From CAG-632 sp963626805 (lineage in GTDB: Bacteria > Bacillota > Clostridia > Lachnospirales > Lachnospiraceae), in contig CAVFXS010000019.1 of NCBI GenBank assembly GCA_963626805.1, positions 1-64,000 on the forward strand: a stretch of DNA of 64,000 nucleotides, given 5' to 3'. Below the pieces are notes generated by a model. That model ran no database searches. It was not told the origin of the DNA and worked only from the letters and a program-made list of their open reading frames with translations. How positions within the stretch are numbered: the first letter of the stretch is position 1; each line of letters opens with the position of its first letter. Below, piece by piece: positions 26,536-35,432 of the stretch. Position numbers and translations under genes: made by a program.

Positions 26536-27954
26536 TCACAAAAGGTCTTCTACTGTGATCTCCAGCAGCTGCTCCTTATTCACAGATGCCGCGGTCACCA
26601 GACGATTTGCCTGTCGCTCAATTACCCGACTTAAATAATTCCGAATGTCGCGGGCATTACCGAAATTCTCATCCTTCTCCCGCACCATCTTTGCAAGCAC
26701 CTCTCTCAGCCGCGTCTCGCCCGCCGGACTCAGATGATAATCCTGCTCTCTGCACATATATTCAAAGATCGTAAATAAATCCTCTGCAGTATAATCCTGG
26801 AATTCGATTGTCTTATTAAATCTGGATTTTAATCCCGGATTAGCATCAATAAAGTCCTCCATCAGCTCCGGATACCCTGCTACAATCACGATTAAATCAT
26901 CCCGGTAATCCTCCATCGCTTTATTCAGCGTGTCGATCGCCTCCTGCCCGAAGTCTCCTTCCGGTCCGTGATTACTTAATGCATATGCCTCATCAATAAA
27001 TAACACGCCGCCCTTTGCCTTGTCGATTACCTGCTTAGTCTTCAGTGCCGTCTGACCCATATAGCCTGCAACCATACCGGATCGGTCCACCTCTACCAGA
27101 TGTCCCTTGGACAAAACACCCAGAGCACAATAAATCTTAGATAACAGTCTGGCAACTGTCGTCTTACCGGTACCCGGGTTGCCCGTAAAGACAAAATGCT
27201 TCGCAACCGGTGCCTTTTTCAGGCCATTCTCTGCCCGCAGCTCATTAATCTGAAGCAGATTTACAATATTCTTAACTTCCTTCTTCACACTGTCAAGACC
27301 GATCAGATTATTCAGCTCCCGCATCAATTCCGGTAATGAATATCCCTCTGCCGGTGCTTCCGTAATATCTCCTACAAATGCGATCTCCTCTTCTGTATTC
27401 TGAGATTTCTCTTTGATCCGATACGGAATACTGTCCGGAGTCTCTACCCGCTCTTCTCCAAAATTCCAATAGGTATTGATCTGATTCTCCAGCATCAGCA
27501 GATAACGGGTCAGGCTTCGAATCTCTTTGTCCTCAACCTTGCGATTGCACGCAATAAAATCTCTGCCCAATTCCTGAAACGTATGATAATACAGTCGCCG
27601 TATGTCGTAGTATTTTGACTGATATATCACATCCGGAATATTCTTATCCTTCATAAAATAACGAACCGATAATGGTGGATTGCTCAGGAAATCCCGGTCC
27701 CCAATCTTATTCCTGCGAATACAGTCCAGGATCGTATCCTGATCAAACTCATATTCCAGCAACTTATTGATATACCGGATCTCTTCTTTATTCACGATGC
27801 CATCTGAAATTGCCAGATAGCAAAAAAAGTTTCTCAAATCCATACGAAGCTGTTCTACCGCACTGAAATCCCCTTCCAAAAGGATTCCGTTTGCATCCAT
27901 CTCTCTGGCTATTTTCTTGCAGCACCGAAAAAGTGTTATGCTATCCTGTTCCAT
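26536..27954 (-). CDS. CbxX/CfqX-type AAA ATPase (SpoVK-like) with TerB-like N-terminus
   Basis: 472 aa. Residues 1-165 are helical and include FFCYLAISDGIVNKEEIRYI, reminiscent of TerB-type acidic helices. Residues 215-465 are an AAA domain of the CbxX/CfqX group: Walker A FTGNPGTGKTTVARLL, Walker B VLFIDEAYALSNH and an arginine-finger region PGLKSRFNKTIEF. SpoVK in Bacillus and EccA-type proteins share this AAA type. The ATG at 27954 is chosen because GGGGAG is four to six bases before it. It is 24 bases upstream of gdpP. Confidence 0.85.
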   Translation of the reverse strand: MEQDSITLFRCCKKIAREMDANGILLEGDFSAVEQLRMDLRNFFCYLAISDGIVNKEEIRYINKLLEYEFDQDTILDCIRRNKIGDRDFLSNPPLSVRYFMKDKNIPDVIYQSKYYDIRRLYYHTFQELGRDFIACNRKVEDKEIRSLTRYLLMLENQINTYWNFGEERVETPDSIPYRIKEKSQNTEEEIAFVGDITEAPAEGYSLPELMRELNNLIGLDSVKKEVKNIVNLLQINELRAENGLKKAPVAKHFVFTGNPGTGKTTVARLLSKIYCALGVLSKGHLVEVDRSGMVAGYMGQTALKTKQVIDKAKGGVLFIDEAYALSNHGPEGDFGQEAIDTLNKAMEDYRDDLIVIVAGYPELMEDFIDANPGLKSRFNKTIEFQDYTAEDLFTIFEYMCREQDYHLSPAGETRLREVLAKMVREKDENFGNARDIRNYLSRVIERQANRLVTAASVNKEQLLEITVEDLL

Positions 27955-28017
27955 TGATTCTCCCCATTGTTTTATAGTATCAGCTATGTCTATTGACCTC
28001 AGTATACATTCCATAAT

Positions 28018-28046
28018 ACTATACTACTTTTCCATGAAAACCGCAA
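28018..28046 (-). promoter_or_regulatory. Possible promoter of the AAA-gdpP-rplI-dnaB block
   Basis: Read leftward: TTGCGG (28046-28041), 17-base spacer, TATAGT (28023-28018). The -35 matches only three of six, so this is tentative. Confidence 0.4.
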
Positions 28047-28103
28047 GCACGGCAGTGGGCTTTCTGTAACCGGCAGGCGCGCATTCGATTGACGCGTTCT
28101 CCA

Positions 28104-28214
28104 CTACGATGGTTCTACTCCGGGACCGTTCCCACTAATTTGCCCCTCGCAGCGGATACTAAATTCGTGCTCCGCACTCATTAAGTACCGGCGGGTGCAA
28201 ACGTCCCTTCGTAG
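28104..28214 (-). repeat. Structured repeat, copy 2A (minus strand, divergent)
   Basis: Helices: CTACGA 28104-28109 with 28209-28214; GGGAC 28122-28126 with 28203-28207; TTTGC 28139-28143 with 28197-28201; and a central hairpin with GTGC 28167-28170 against GCAC 28174-28177. On the minus strand the core is CGGTACTTAA...TTTAGTATCCGCTGCGAG, matching the other copies at CGG-N-ACTTR and at the TA-GTA-YCGCT segment. The outer sequence is unrelated to the other copies. Confidence 0.45.
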
Positions 28215-28410
28215 AATCATCATCCGTTCCGAACGCTGTTAGCTGAATAGCCTGTATACATACATCTGTCATTGTCGATTCATAGACCATAGGCGAATTC
28301 GTATCTCTAATTCAAAGCAACTTTTATTTCAGAAAATCATCACTCATATAGTACACACATCATGCCTTACGCTACGAAAGTCAAACCTGTGCCCACCTCC
28401 CCAGTCCCTA

Positions 28411-28532
28411 GATACAGGAGCTTGTGACAGGACCATGTAGGAACATCGGCACTTAGATGCCGTCCTTTGGCATCTTATGTGCTGCTATGTTCCGATTTGA
28501 GCGAGAGCGCGTCCTGCACTGCTCCCTGTATC
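28411..28532 (+). repeat. Structured repeat, copy 2B (plus strand)
   Basis: Helices: GATACAGG 28411-28418 with 28525-28532; CAGGAC 28428-28433 with 28511-28516; GGAACAT 28440-28446 with 28487-28493; GATGCC 28456-28461 with 28469-28474, loop GTCCTTT. The core CGGCACTTAGATG and CTTATGTGCTGCTATGTT is followed by GCGAGAGCG. Compared with copy 1B, paired bases differ on both sides (AGCACGT/ACGTGCT there, GGAACAT/ATGTTCC here) while CTTAG, GTCCTTT and GCGAGAGC are unchanged. Confidence 0.6.
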
Positions 28533-28605
28533 GCGGGACGGCAATCGTGTATCCAATCTCTGCATGTATCGCATGGACGGCAATCGCATATCTGATCTGC
28601 ATATC
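28529..28605. repeat. Two-unit imperfect tandem repeat
   Basis: Units of about 38 and 39 bases (28529-28566, 28567-28605), each with TATCGC..GGACGGCAATCG, a TAT-containing spacer and ATCT..TGCAT. It adjoins structured copy 2B. Confidence 0.55.
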
Positions 28606-28622
28606 CGGTCACCGCATGGCAT

Positions 28623-28643
28623 AAAAAAGGCACGCGAGCCTTT
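28623..28643 (-). terminator. Terminator of the ABC transporter operon
   Basis: Read leftward: AAAGGC (28643-28638), six-base loop, GCCTTT (28631-28626) extending into TTTTTT. The stem starts at the stop codon of the last permease gene. Confidence 0.75.
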
Positions 28644-29925
28644 ACTTGCCCCGCATGCCTTCGATTGGATTTAATTTTGCCGCCCAGCGCGCCGGGAAGA
28701 ATCCAGCCGCCACACCTAAAATCACTGCAAAGATCACTGCACTAAATGCCAGCCAGATAGGAATCTCCGCCAGCGTTGTCCCTTTTGACAAAGAGAGCAG
28801 CTTCACTGCAAGCTGATTTACCACCAGCCCGGAGATACCATACGATATCAGCACCCCGATTGCGCCACCGATGCCGCCCAATATCCCGGATTCTAACAGA
28901 AACAGCGAGAGCAGCTCCTCCGGGTCTGCCCCCAGAACCTTCAGCATACTCACCTCCTGCACCCGGTCATAGACCGCTGTAGTCATGGTATTTCCGATTC
29001 CAATGACCGCAACGATCAGTGCGATCATACCAATTCCCGCCAGAATCAACTGTGCGATCTTCATTGTTTTCTCGATATATTCTACAAATTCAATATTGCT
29101 TTCTGTCTGGAACCCCATATCCTTTAAGGTCTGCTCCAGTTTTTTTACAGACTTTATATCATCGGCTTCTACAATCGCACTTCCATAGATCCATTCTTTA
29201 TAATTCTCATCATTCTGATTGACCGGCTGTCCCGGAATTTTTCCTCCATCTGCCAGGCGTTTCAGGTATAGCTTCAGTTCATCCTGATTGCAGTAGATGG
29301 AATAGGAATTCTGCTTTGTCATATCCGTAATCGGGAGCCGTACCTTTGTCTCATTATCGCTTCCTGCCTGTGAAAACGTGGTTTCCAGCTTTTTCCCGGT
29401 CAGATCTTCGGTTTCCTCGCTGCTGTCACTCTCATGGATTTCTCCGTAGCTGCTTCCGGTCACTTCATTAAAAAACAGATTCAGCACCTGATTTCCCATG
29501 ATCAGCTCCGGTACCCAATTATCCCCTTTTATCGGATTTCCATGCAACGTCTCTATTTCATCCAGATATTCCTGGGGTACACCATCAATTGTCCAATAGC
29601 CAACATAATTATCATATGAGAACCGGGCATCTACGGAAAGTATCGGATAAACAGCCGCCACCGCATCCAGCTTCCGCACCTCTTCCAGCCGGCGGTCTGT
29701 GATCATCTGATCCTTTCGCTTGCCTTCTGTGATGCCCCGGATACGAATTTCCGTAACGCTTCCTTCCTCTCCTGCCATGGTCAGAAGCACCTTCTTCGTT
29801 CCCAACCCGATTGCCAGCAGGGATACGATCGATACGATTCCGATCACAACTCCCAGAATCGTAAGAAATGTACGGATGCCCCGCTGTTTCATATTGACCC
29901 AGCATAAATGCCATATCCATTTCAT
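28642..29925 (-). CDS. MacB/FtsX-type ABC transporter permease
   Basis: 427 aa. N-terminal helix about residues 17-40 (RTFLTILGVVIGIVSIVSLLAIG), shown here in part as TFLTILGVVIGIVS. A periplasmic-type extracellular domain (about 45-285) follows, then three C-terminal helices with the FtsX segment VYDRVQEVSMLKVLGADP. MacB-type permeases are mechanotransmission units working with a LolD-type ATPase. It is the last gene of a four-gene operon, with its ribosome binding site GGAGGAG inside the end of the preceding gene. Confidence 0.92.
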   Translation of the reverse strand: MKWIWHLCWVNMKQRGIRTFLTILGVVIGIVSIVSLLAIGLGTKKVLLTMAGEEGSVTEIRIRGITEGKRKDQMITDRRLEEVRKLDAVAAVYPILSVDARFSYDNYVGYWTIDGVPQEYLDEIETLHGNPIKGDNWVPELIMGNQVLNLFFNEVTGSSYGEIHESDSSEETEDLTGKKLETTFSQAGSDNETKVRLPITDMTKQNSYSIYCNQDELKLYLKRLADGGKIPGQPVNQNDENYKEWIYGSAIVEADDIKSVKKLEQTLKDMGFQTESNIEFVEYIEKTMKIAQLILAGIGMIALIVAVIGIGNTMTTAVYDRVQEVSMLKVLGADPEELLSLFLLESGILGGIGGAIGVLISYGISGLVVNQLAVKLLSLSKGTTLAEIPIWLAFSAVIFAVILGVAAGFFPARWAAKLNPIEGMRGK

Positions 29926-29928
29926 AGG

Positions 29929-30879
29929 CTAAAACTCCTCCAGCAGTTTTTTCTTCCTGCGTCTCCTCTGCAAAATTAACCCAACAACTCCGCCTGTGAT
30001 CACAAGAACTCCCAGTACAATGCTGGTTATCATCCAGCCCTGTCCTGTATGTGTGTCATCCTTCACCTTCTCCAGATTCTCATAGACCGGCTGTGCCACC
30101 TTCAGCTCAATACTCTGAACCACGGTATGGCGTTCTCCCTTCCGATCCTCATAGGAAACGGTCAGCTCATTTTTATCTCCGCTCATCTCCGATATTGCAC
30201 TCGCCTTTGTCAGAAGATCTACATTTCCCCGCTTTCCGGCATCGATGGTTCCGATATACGTGTCGGCAACGGCTACATTACTTCCGCTGACACTGGCGGT
30301 CACATTATAAAGAGGCTCCTCTCCCAGATTATTTACAGACGCTCCGATCTCTACCGTATCTCCCAGCTCAACATCGCTGTCCGGAAGAAACACATCCGTT
30401 ACCGAACATCGCTGCTGCAGGGTAACCGGAAGGAATATGGACTCCTCAACCGTGTATGGATAGCCATCGTTTCCCTCATACTCTGATTTCAGAAACAGCT
30501 TATAGGACTGAGTGGTCAGTCCGTCCACAGCCTGCATCGCAAATGTAAACTCGGATTCACTTCTGCCGGCCAGCTTCTCCAGATATGCCGTACCTGCTCC
30601 ATCCACCGGAAGAAATTCGCCCTTTTCCGTGGAGATTGTAAGCTTCAGATTCCGGATGGAATTCGCCGCTGTATTCTTCAGCGTAATATGTAATGTGAAC
30701 GGCTGTCCCGCCACGATTTCCCCTTCTTCAATCGAATAATTGGACAGCATTACCCGCGGAGTAGCGGCCTGCGCCTCCTGCACCTTCAGTACCAATACCA
30801 GTATCAGAATCAATACCGGAATCAGAAATCGATACGCTTTCCTTTGTGTAACTTTGATTCTCTGTCTCACTTCCTGCAT
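29929..30879 (-). CDS. CARDB-like membrane-anchored accessory protein
   Basis: 316 aa. A signal or anchor helix at residues 18-38, two immunoglobulin-like beta domains of the CARDB/NEW3 type (about 45-150 and 155-265; pattern LHITLKNTAANSIRNLKLTI and VELGDTVEIGASVNNLGEEP), then a transmembrane helix (about 282-305) and a basic tail. It is flanked with three-base gaps by ABC transporter genes, so it is probably an extracellular accessory subunit of that transporter. The ligand is unknown. Confidence 0.82.
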   Translation of the reverse strand: MQEVRQRIKVTQRKAYRFLIPVLILILVLVLKVQEAQAATPRVMLSNYSIEEGEIVAGQPFTLHITLKNTAANSIRNLKLTISTEKGEFLPVDGAGTAYLEKLAGRSESEFTFAMQAVDGLTTQSYKLFLKSEYEGNDGYPYTVEESIFLPVTLQQRCSVTDVFLPDSDVELGDTVEIGASVNNLGEEPLYNVTASVSGSNVAVADTYIGTIDAGKRGNVDLLTKASAISEMSGDKNELTVSYEDRKGERHTVVQSIELKVAQPVYENLEKVKDDTHTGQGWMITSIVLGVLVITGGVVGLILQRRRRKKKLLEEF

Positions 30880-30882
30880 GGC

Positions 30883-31551
30883 TTATCCCTCCACAATCTC
30901 TCCATCTGCGATCTTAATGATCCGGTCTGCCTCTCTTGCCAGATCAATGTTATGTGTGATCAGAACCAATGTCTGATTCAGCTTTTTCACGGAGCTTTGT
31001 AACAGTGCAATAACCTCATTTCCATTCTTGGAATCCAGGGCTCCGGTCGGCTCGTCCGCCAGAATTAGGGATGGCTGATTTGCCAGAGCTCTTGCAATTG
31101 CCGTTCTCTGCTGCTGTCCACCGGACAACTGATTCGGCAGGTGCTTTCTCCGATCCTGCAACCCCAATAATTCCATGATCTGCTCGACATATTCCCGATC
31201 CGGCTTTCTGTGATCCAGAAAGATCGGCATGGTAATATTTTCCTCCACGGTCAGCACCGGAATCAAATGGTATGCCTGAAAGATAAACCCGACCTTCCGC
31301 CGACGGAAAATTGCCATCTGCTCATCATTTAACTTTGTGATGTCCTTGCCATCCACCACGACCTTGCCGCTGGTCGGTGTATCCACACCACCCATGACAT
31401 GAAGCAGGGTGGATTTACCGGAACCGGAAGCACCTACGATTGATACGATTTCCCCCTGTTTCACCGTCATACTGACATCATGCAGGCCCCACACTCTGCT
31501 GTCGCCTTCTCCATATACCTTTGTGACATGTTCCATTGTTACAATATCCAT
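30883..31551 (-). CDS. ABC transporter ATP-binding protein, LolD/MacB type
   Basis: 222 aa. Walker A GASGSGKSTL near residue 38, signature LSGGQQQRTAIARAL near 143, Walker B LILADEPTGALD near 163 and switch His in VLITHN near 200. The MacB-type insert LNDEQMAIFRRRKVGFIFQ is present. It should power one or both FtsX-type permeases beside it. GGAGGA lies six bases before the ATG. Confidence 0.95.
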   Translation of the reverse strand: MDIVTMEHVTKVYGEGDSRVWGLHDVSMTVKQGEIVSIVGASGSGKSTLLHVMGGVDTPTSGKVVVDGKDITKLNDEQMAIFRRRKVGFIFQAYHLIPVLTVEENITMPIFLDHRKPDREYVEQIMELLGLQDRRKHLPNQLSGGQQQRTAIARALANQPSLILADEPTGALDSKNGNEVIALLQSSVKKLNQTLVLITHNIDLAREADRIIKIADGEIVEG

Positions 31552-31612
31552 ATTGATTCCTCCTGATTTTCCACTTCGTACTTGCCAGCTTTTTCTTACT
31601 TTCTATTCTGAA

Positions 31613-34162
31613 TCAGTCTCCACCCGTTGTCAGATCACCGATCATATCCCGTGTCATATGACGCATTGGAGCATAAATGGATCCGACCAGAAGCAGGAAT
31701 GAGCCTGCGATACAGATCGGTATCATCGCCCATGGGAAATAGTACGGAATCTGCACCAGCTGCATGATGTAATAATACAGCCATGCACTCAGACCGCATC
31801 CAACGGTAATGCCGATGAGATTTGACACCAGGGTTGTGATCACACCTTCCAGAAGTGTCATCTTCAGAATCTCACCTCTGGTTGCTCCAAGCACCTGCAG
31901 CTGTGCAAACTCCTTTCGCCGCAGATGAAGATTGCTCGCCGTTGCATTGATGAAATTCAACGAATACATCAGCACCACAAAGGTCAGAATCAGGACTGCG
32001 ATCGCTACCTGCCATTTTGTGCCCTCCAACAGCGTGTACACATCCCGATATCCGGAAACCGTGCATATGGCATCTCCATAATAGGAGCCTTCCCATATTC
32101 CGTTTGTAATTTCATAATAGGTATTCTGCAATTTTTCGCTGAGCGTTCCGTTCTTTATATGATACGCCATACCCGTCATCATGCTCTCATCCGTACCTGT
32201 TGTCATATAATATTGCTGTAGCGGAAGAATCCACCCGCTCTCTCCCATACTGTCTTCATCAACAATTCCCCTGTTCATATTCGGGTCTCTTGAGACAATG
32301 CCCTCAATGGTATATGTCTCATAATCTCCTTCTGCCAGTAATTGCTTCCAGCAACGGTAAGCTGCGTATTGTTTCTTCTTATAATACCGGTTCTGGATCT
32401 CCTCTGTCGGTGTCAGCTCGACGCTCAGTTCATATTCCTGTACAACATCCAGCAGCCAGGACGGATGCTCTTCATCCTCTCCCCCGGTCGTCCCAAGCTT
32501 TGAAAGCTCCTGATCCCGCTCAGCATTCAGCTTCTGAATCTCCGACTGCATCATTTCCCGGAACCGCTTCATATTCACAATGTCAATCGTGTCTCCCAGC
32601 TGATAGTCAAGCATCGTGATCGTCTTCGTTATATAACCATCATCCGTTTCTATTACCCTCCGTGACTCCGGATTGACCAGAATGATACCATGGTCGCTGA
32701 GGTCAACCGTACCGGCTGTCAATGCAGACTTACAACGTGCCAGATCCACATCATCATATCCGTAGCAGGTATCTGCTGCCAACAGCTTGGCACACCAGCC
32801 AATCTGTCCCTCATTCTGCTCCTTTTCCTCTCCGGCTGCCAATGTACTCTCCTGTTCTTCCCGCTCCTGCAATTTGCTCAATATATTCTGAGTAAAATCC
32901 GTATCGCCCAGATATTCCAGATAGTCATTTGTATAATGATCGGTCTCATAATCCCGTAACCAGATATCTGCCGAGTACTCCCGCTTGCTGTCAGTTACTT
33001 CCGGAAAATCATTCATGGCTGCCAGCTGATCGGTCGCCGGAAGCGATGCATGTACTTCATCTATGGTTTCTATGACATTTAAGGAATTTAAGAAATAGAG
33101 CTGATAATATCCGTACCTGTTTCGCGTATCCTGCGTATACTTTCCTACCGAAAAGCCAATTCCCGTAACCGTCATGAGCATGGCAATTCCAATTGCCATG
33201 GCCGCTGTCGTTCTTCTGAATCTTCCGGGATTGCGCATCAGGCTCTTATATGCATAATCCCCTTCCATACCAAAGATCTTGCCGAAGATACCACTCTTCC
33301 GGACTTTCGCCTTTTCCTTCTTAATCCGGTACTCACCGCGGATCGCACTGACCGGAGACATTTTTGTGATCAGCTTGCTGTTTTCTCCCATCGTAAAATA
33401 AAGATCTCCCAGGAAGAAGATCAGAAGCACCGGAATAATTAACGGCTGAAATCCGAGCGGAAGACGTAAAACTGCTGCCAGGCCCAGGCTGACTCCGATG
33501 CCGAGTACCAAGCCGATGCCGATGCCGATTAGCTCAAGAATCGCTCCCTGCAGGTACATCAGACCCTTTAACTGCTTACTGGTCGATCCGATGCAGCGAA
33601 GATTTCCATAGTCCCGAATATTTTCCAGAGCGTCCAGCTGAATTGCATTCCGGACGATTCCGACACCGAAGATTGCTATAATATAGGCGATCACCAGACT
33701 GAAATAAACGAAGACCAACACATCATTCTTGTCACTTCCCTGAAAATACCCGCTTGCGACCCAGTCGTTGATCTCTCCTTCCACACCATACTCTCCACAC
33801 AGATCTGTAAACTGCCGCTCCAGTGTGTACGGATTTCTAACGTTAATGTACAGGCAATTCTGATATTGAATGTCCTGTTCCACCCCATGAATATCATGGT
33901 CATAATATGGGCCGATATAAGCACTCGCGATCCGGTCATCCTCTAAGATTGCCTGTGCCTGCGTTTCTGACTGTGTGAAAAGAATCGCCTCATAATCTCC
34001 GTCGGCTCTCGTTTCCTCCCGGAACTGCAGCAGAAAACAAAATACCACATTCAGAAAAGCCGTAACCAGAATCGTTGTAATAATAACACCTAAGATTGCA
34101 ATCCGGTTCCTGCTCTTATTCATCTTTAAATAGCGTAACGCCAGACCCTTATAATCCTTCAT
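31613..34162 (-). CDS. Large FtsX-family ABC transporter permease
   Basis: 849 aa. N-terminal helix (about 20-45), a first FtsX block with three to four helices (about 155-270), a further helix (about 320-340), an extracellular domain of about 370 residues, and a C-terminal FtsX block (about 725-840, including NATASNLHLRRKEFAQLQVL). This two-block layout is typical of antimicrobial-peptide and lipoprotein-type exporters of Firmicutes. The ATG at 34162 has GGAGG upstream; a longer frame to 34219 runs into the operator/promoter region. It is the first gene of the operon. Confidence 0.9.
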   Translation of the reverse strand: MKDYKGLALRYLKMNKSRNRIAILGVIITTILVTAFLNVVFCFLLQFREETRADGDYEAILFTQSETQAQAILEDDRIASAYIGPYYDHDIHGVEQDIQYQNCLYINVRNPYTLERQFTDLCGEYGVEGEINDWVASGYFQGSDKNDVLVFVYFSLVIAYIIAIFGVGIVRNAIQLDALENIRDYGNLRCIGSTSKQLKGLMYLQGAILELIGIGIGLVLGIGVSLGLAAVLRLPLGFQPLIIPVLLIFFLGDLYFTMGENSKLITKMSPVSAIRGEYRIKKEKAKVRKSGIFGKIFGMEGDYAYKSLMRNPGRFRRTTAAMAIGIAMLMTVTGIGFSVGKYTQDTRNRYGYYQLYFLNSLNVIETIDEVHASLPATDQLAAMNDFPEVTDSKREYSADIWLRDYETDHYTNDYLEYLGDTDFTQNILSKLQEREEQESTLAAGEEKEQNEGQIGWCAKLLAADTCYGYDDVDLARCKSALTAGTVDLSDHGIILVNPESRRVIETDDGYITKTITMLDYQLGDTIDIVNMKRFREMMQSEIQKLNAERDQELSKLGTTGGEDEEHPSWLLDVVQEYELSVELTPTEEIQNRYYKKKQYAAYRCWKQLLAEGDYETYTIEGIVSRDPNMNRGIVDEDSMGESGWILPLQQYYMTTGTDESMMTGMAYHIKNGTLSEKLQNTYYEITNGIWEGSYYGDAICTVSGYRDVYTLLEGTKWQVAIAVLILTFVVLMYSLNFINATASNLHLRRKEFAQLQVLGATRGEILKMTLLEGVITTLVSNLIGITVGCGLSAWLYYYIMQLVQIPYYFPWAMIPICIAGSFLLLVGSIYAPMRHMTRDMIGDLTTGGD

Positions 34163-34194
34163 AGTCTCCCTCCACAATATATCTCCATAACACA

Positions 34195-34228
34195 AATAGG
34201 TATTGCCTTTTATTGACAATACCTATTA
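34195..34228. repeat. Inverted repeat in the ABC operon leader
   Basis: ATAGGTATTG pairs with CAATACCTAT around an 11-base centre. It overlaps or directly follows the predicted -10 (34225-34230, read leftward as TATAAT), so it could be an operator or a leader hairpin; no T-run follows, so it is not a standard terminator. Confidence 0.5.
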
Positions 34229-34263
34229 TAACTGCTCTATATTACGTTTCGGTGACTTGGAAT

Positions 34264-34279
34264 CTTACAGAATTGTAAG
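34264..34279. promoter_or_regulatory. Operator CTTACA-N4-TGTAAG upstream of the ABC operon
   Basis: A perfect 6-base inverted repeat with 4-base centre. It agrees with the TNACA-N4-TGTAA pattern known for BceR-type response regulators that activate FtsX-type transporter genes. Its centre lies about 50 bases upstream of the expected start site of a promoter with a perfect leftward TATAAT (34230-34225) and a poor -35, as expected for an activated promoter. Confidence 0.6.
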
Positions 34280-34310
34280 AAAAGCCATTCACAGAAAATC
34301 TGCCGGATTA

Positions 34311-35432
34311 TTAGTTACCCCAGACTTCCTCTGCTACTTCCTTTACAAGTCTGAGCTTTGCCCACTGCTCTTCCTCTGTCAGCTTATTGCCGATCTCACA
34401 GGAAGCAAAGCCGCACTGCGGGCTCAGATACAGGCGCTCCAGCGGAACATAGTTCGCTGCTTCATGGATCCGGTTGATTACAAGCTGCTTATCCTCCAGC
34501 ACCGGTGACTTGGTCGTGATCAGTCCAAGAACCACTTTCTTATCTCCGGAAACCTTTGCAAGCGGTGCAAATCCACCGGATCTCTCATCATCAAACTCCA
34601 GGAAGTATGCATTTACATTCTCTTCTCCGAATAAGATATCCGCAACGGAATCATATGCTCCTTCACTTGCATAAGTAGAATGGAAGTTACCCCGGCATAC
34701 ATGTGTATTTATGATCATATCCTTCGGTGCATTCGCGATAACCTGATTGTTAATATCCTTATGTGCCTTCTGAACCTCGATCAGGCCTTCTCTGGTTGTT
34801 CCGTAGAGGGTATGACCGATCTTATCCGCAAACATACCCCAGGTACAATCATCCAGCTGTATATTTCTGCAGCCTGCAGCATACAGATCATTAATCACCT
34901 TACCATAACCTTCTACAATATCATTCACCAGATCTTCATCCTTCTCATAATATTTCTCTGTATTGATCCGGTTGAACGGCATGGTAAACTGTGCCAGGAA
35001 CTGCGCCGGTGATGGCATCGTCTGCTTTGCTACCGTGTTCTCATCTTCGAGTGCCTTCACGAACCGGAAATGTTCTACAAACGGATGCTCCTTGGATAAT
35101 CCAACCTTTCCGACAATGTAGGTATCATCCACCATAGCGGCCTCTCCATGGAACGGAAGACCCGTCTTGGTCGGTGTATGGCCAATACCATCAAATCCCC
35201 ACATAAAATCAAGATGCCAGGTCGCTCTCCGGAATTCACCATCTGTGATCACATGGTAGCCCAACTCCTTTATCTTAGCCACAAGCTCTGTAATCGCCTC
35301 ATCCTCTACTACCTTTAATGCAGCATAATCGATCTTGCCCTCATCAAACTCTCTTCTTGCCTTCTTTAACTTTTCCGGTCTCAGAAAGCTACCTACAAAA
35401 TCATATCGAAACGGTGTCTGTAATGTACTCAT
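34311..35432 (-). CDS. MetE C-terminal-type methyltransferase (cobalamin-independent)
   Basis: 373 aa, only the catalytic half of classical MetE (about 750 aa). The N-terminus FRYDFVGSFLRPEKLKKAR and the zinc ligands in NTHVCRGNF (His, Cys) and LSPQCGFAS (Cys) match the YxjG/YxjH group. Such proteins transfer methyl groups to homocysteine or related thiols, the donor often unknown. The ATG at 35432 is chosen since GGAGG lies upstream of it and inside the longer frame. A LysR gene lies immediately upstream in the same direction and may regulate it. Confidence 0.88.
   Translation of the reverse strand: MSTLQTPFRYDFVGSFLRPEKLKKARREFDEGKIDYAALKVVEDEAITELVAKIKELGYHVITDGEFRRATWHLDFMWGFDGIGHTPTKTGLPFHGEAAMVDDTYIVGKVGLSKEHPFVEHFRFVKALEDENTVAKQTMPSPAQFLAQFTMPFNRINTEKYYEKDEDLVNDIVEGYGKVINDLYAAGCRNIQLDDCTWGMFADKIGHTLYGTTREGLIEVQKAHKDINNQVIANAPKDMIINTHVCRGNFHSTYASEGAYDSVADILFGEENVNAYFLEFDDERSGGFAPLAKVSGDKKVVLGLITTKSPVLEDKQLVINRIHEAANYVPLERLYLSPQCGFASCEIGNKLTEEEQWAKLRLVKEVAEEVWGN

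Larger units (their letters stand above)
28047..28641. other. Non-coding region with structured repeats, about 600 bp
   Basis: No coding sequence is supported. It contains a minus-strand structured repeat (28104-28214), a plus-strand copy (28411-28532), a two-unit tandem repeat (28529-28605) and the terminator of the ABC operon. The stretch 28215-28410 is AT-richer, with no recognised feature. The arrangement, a minus copy left and a plus copy right, repeats that of 3199-3682. Confidence 0.55.
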
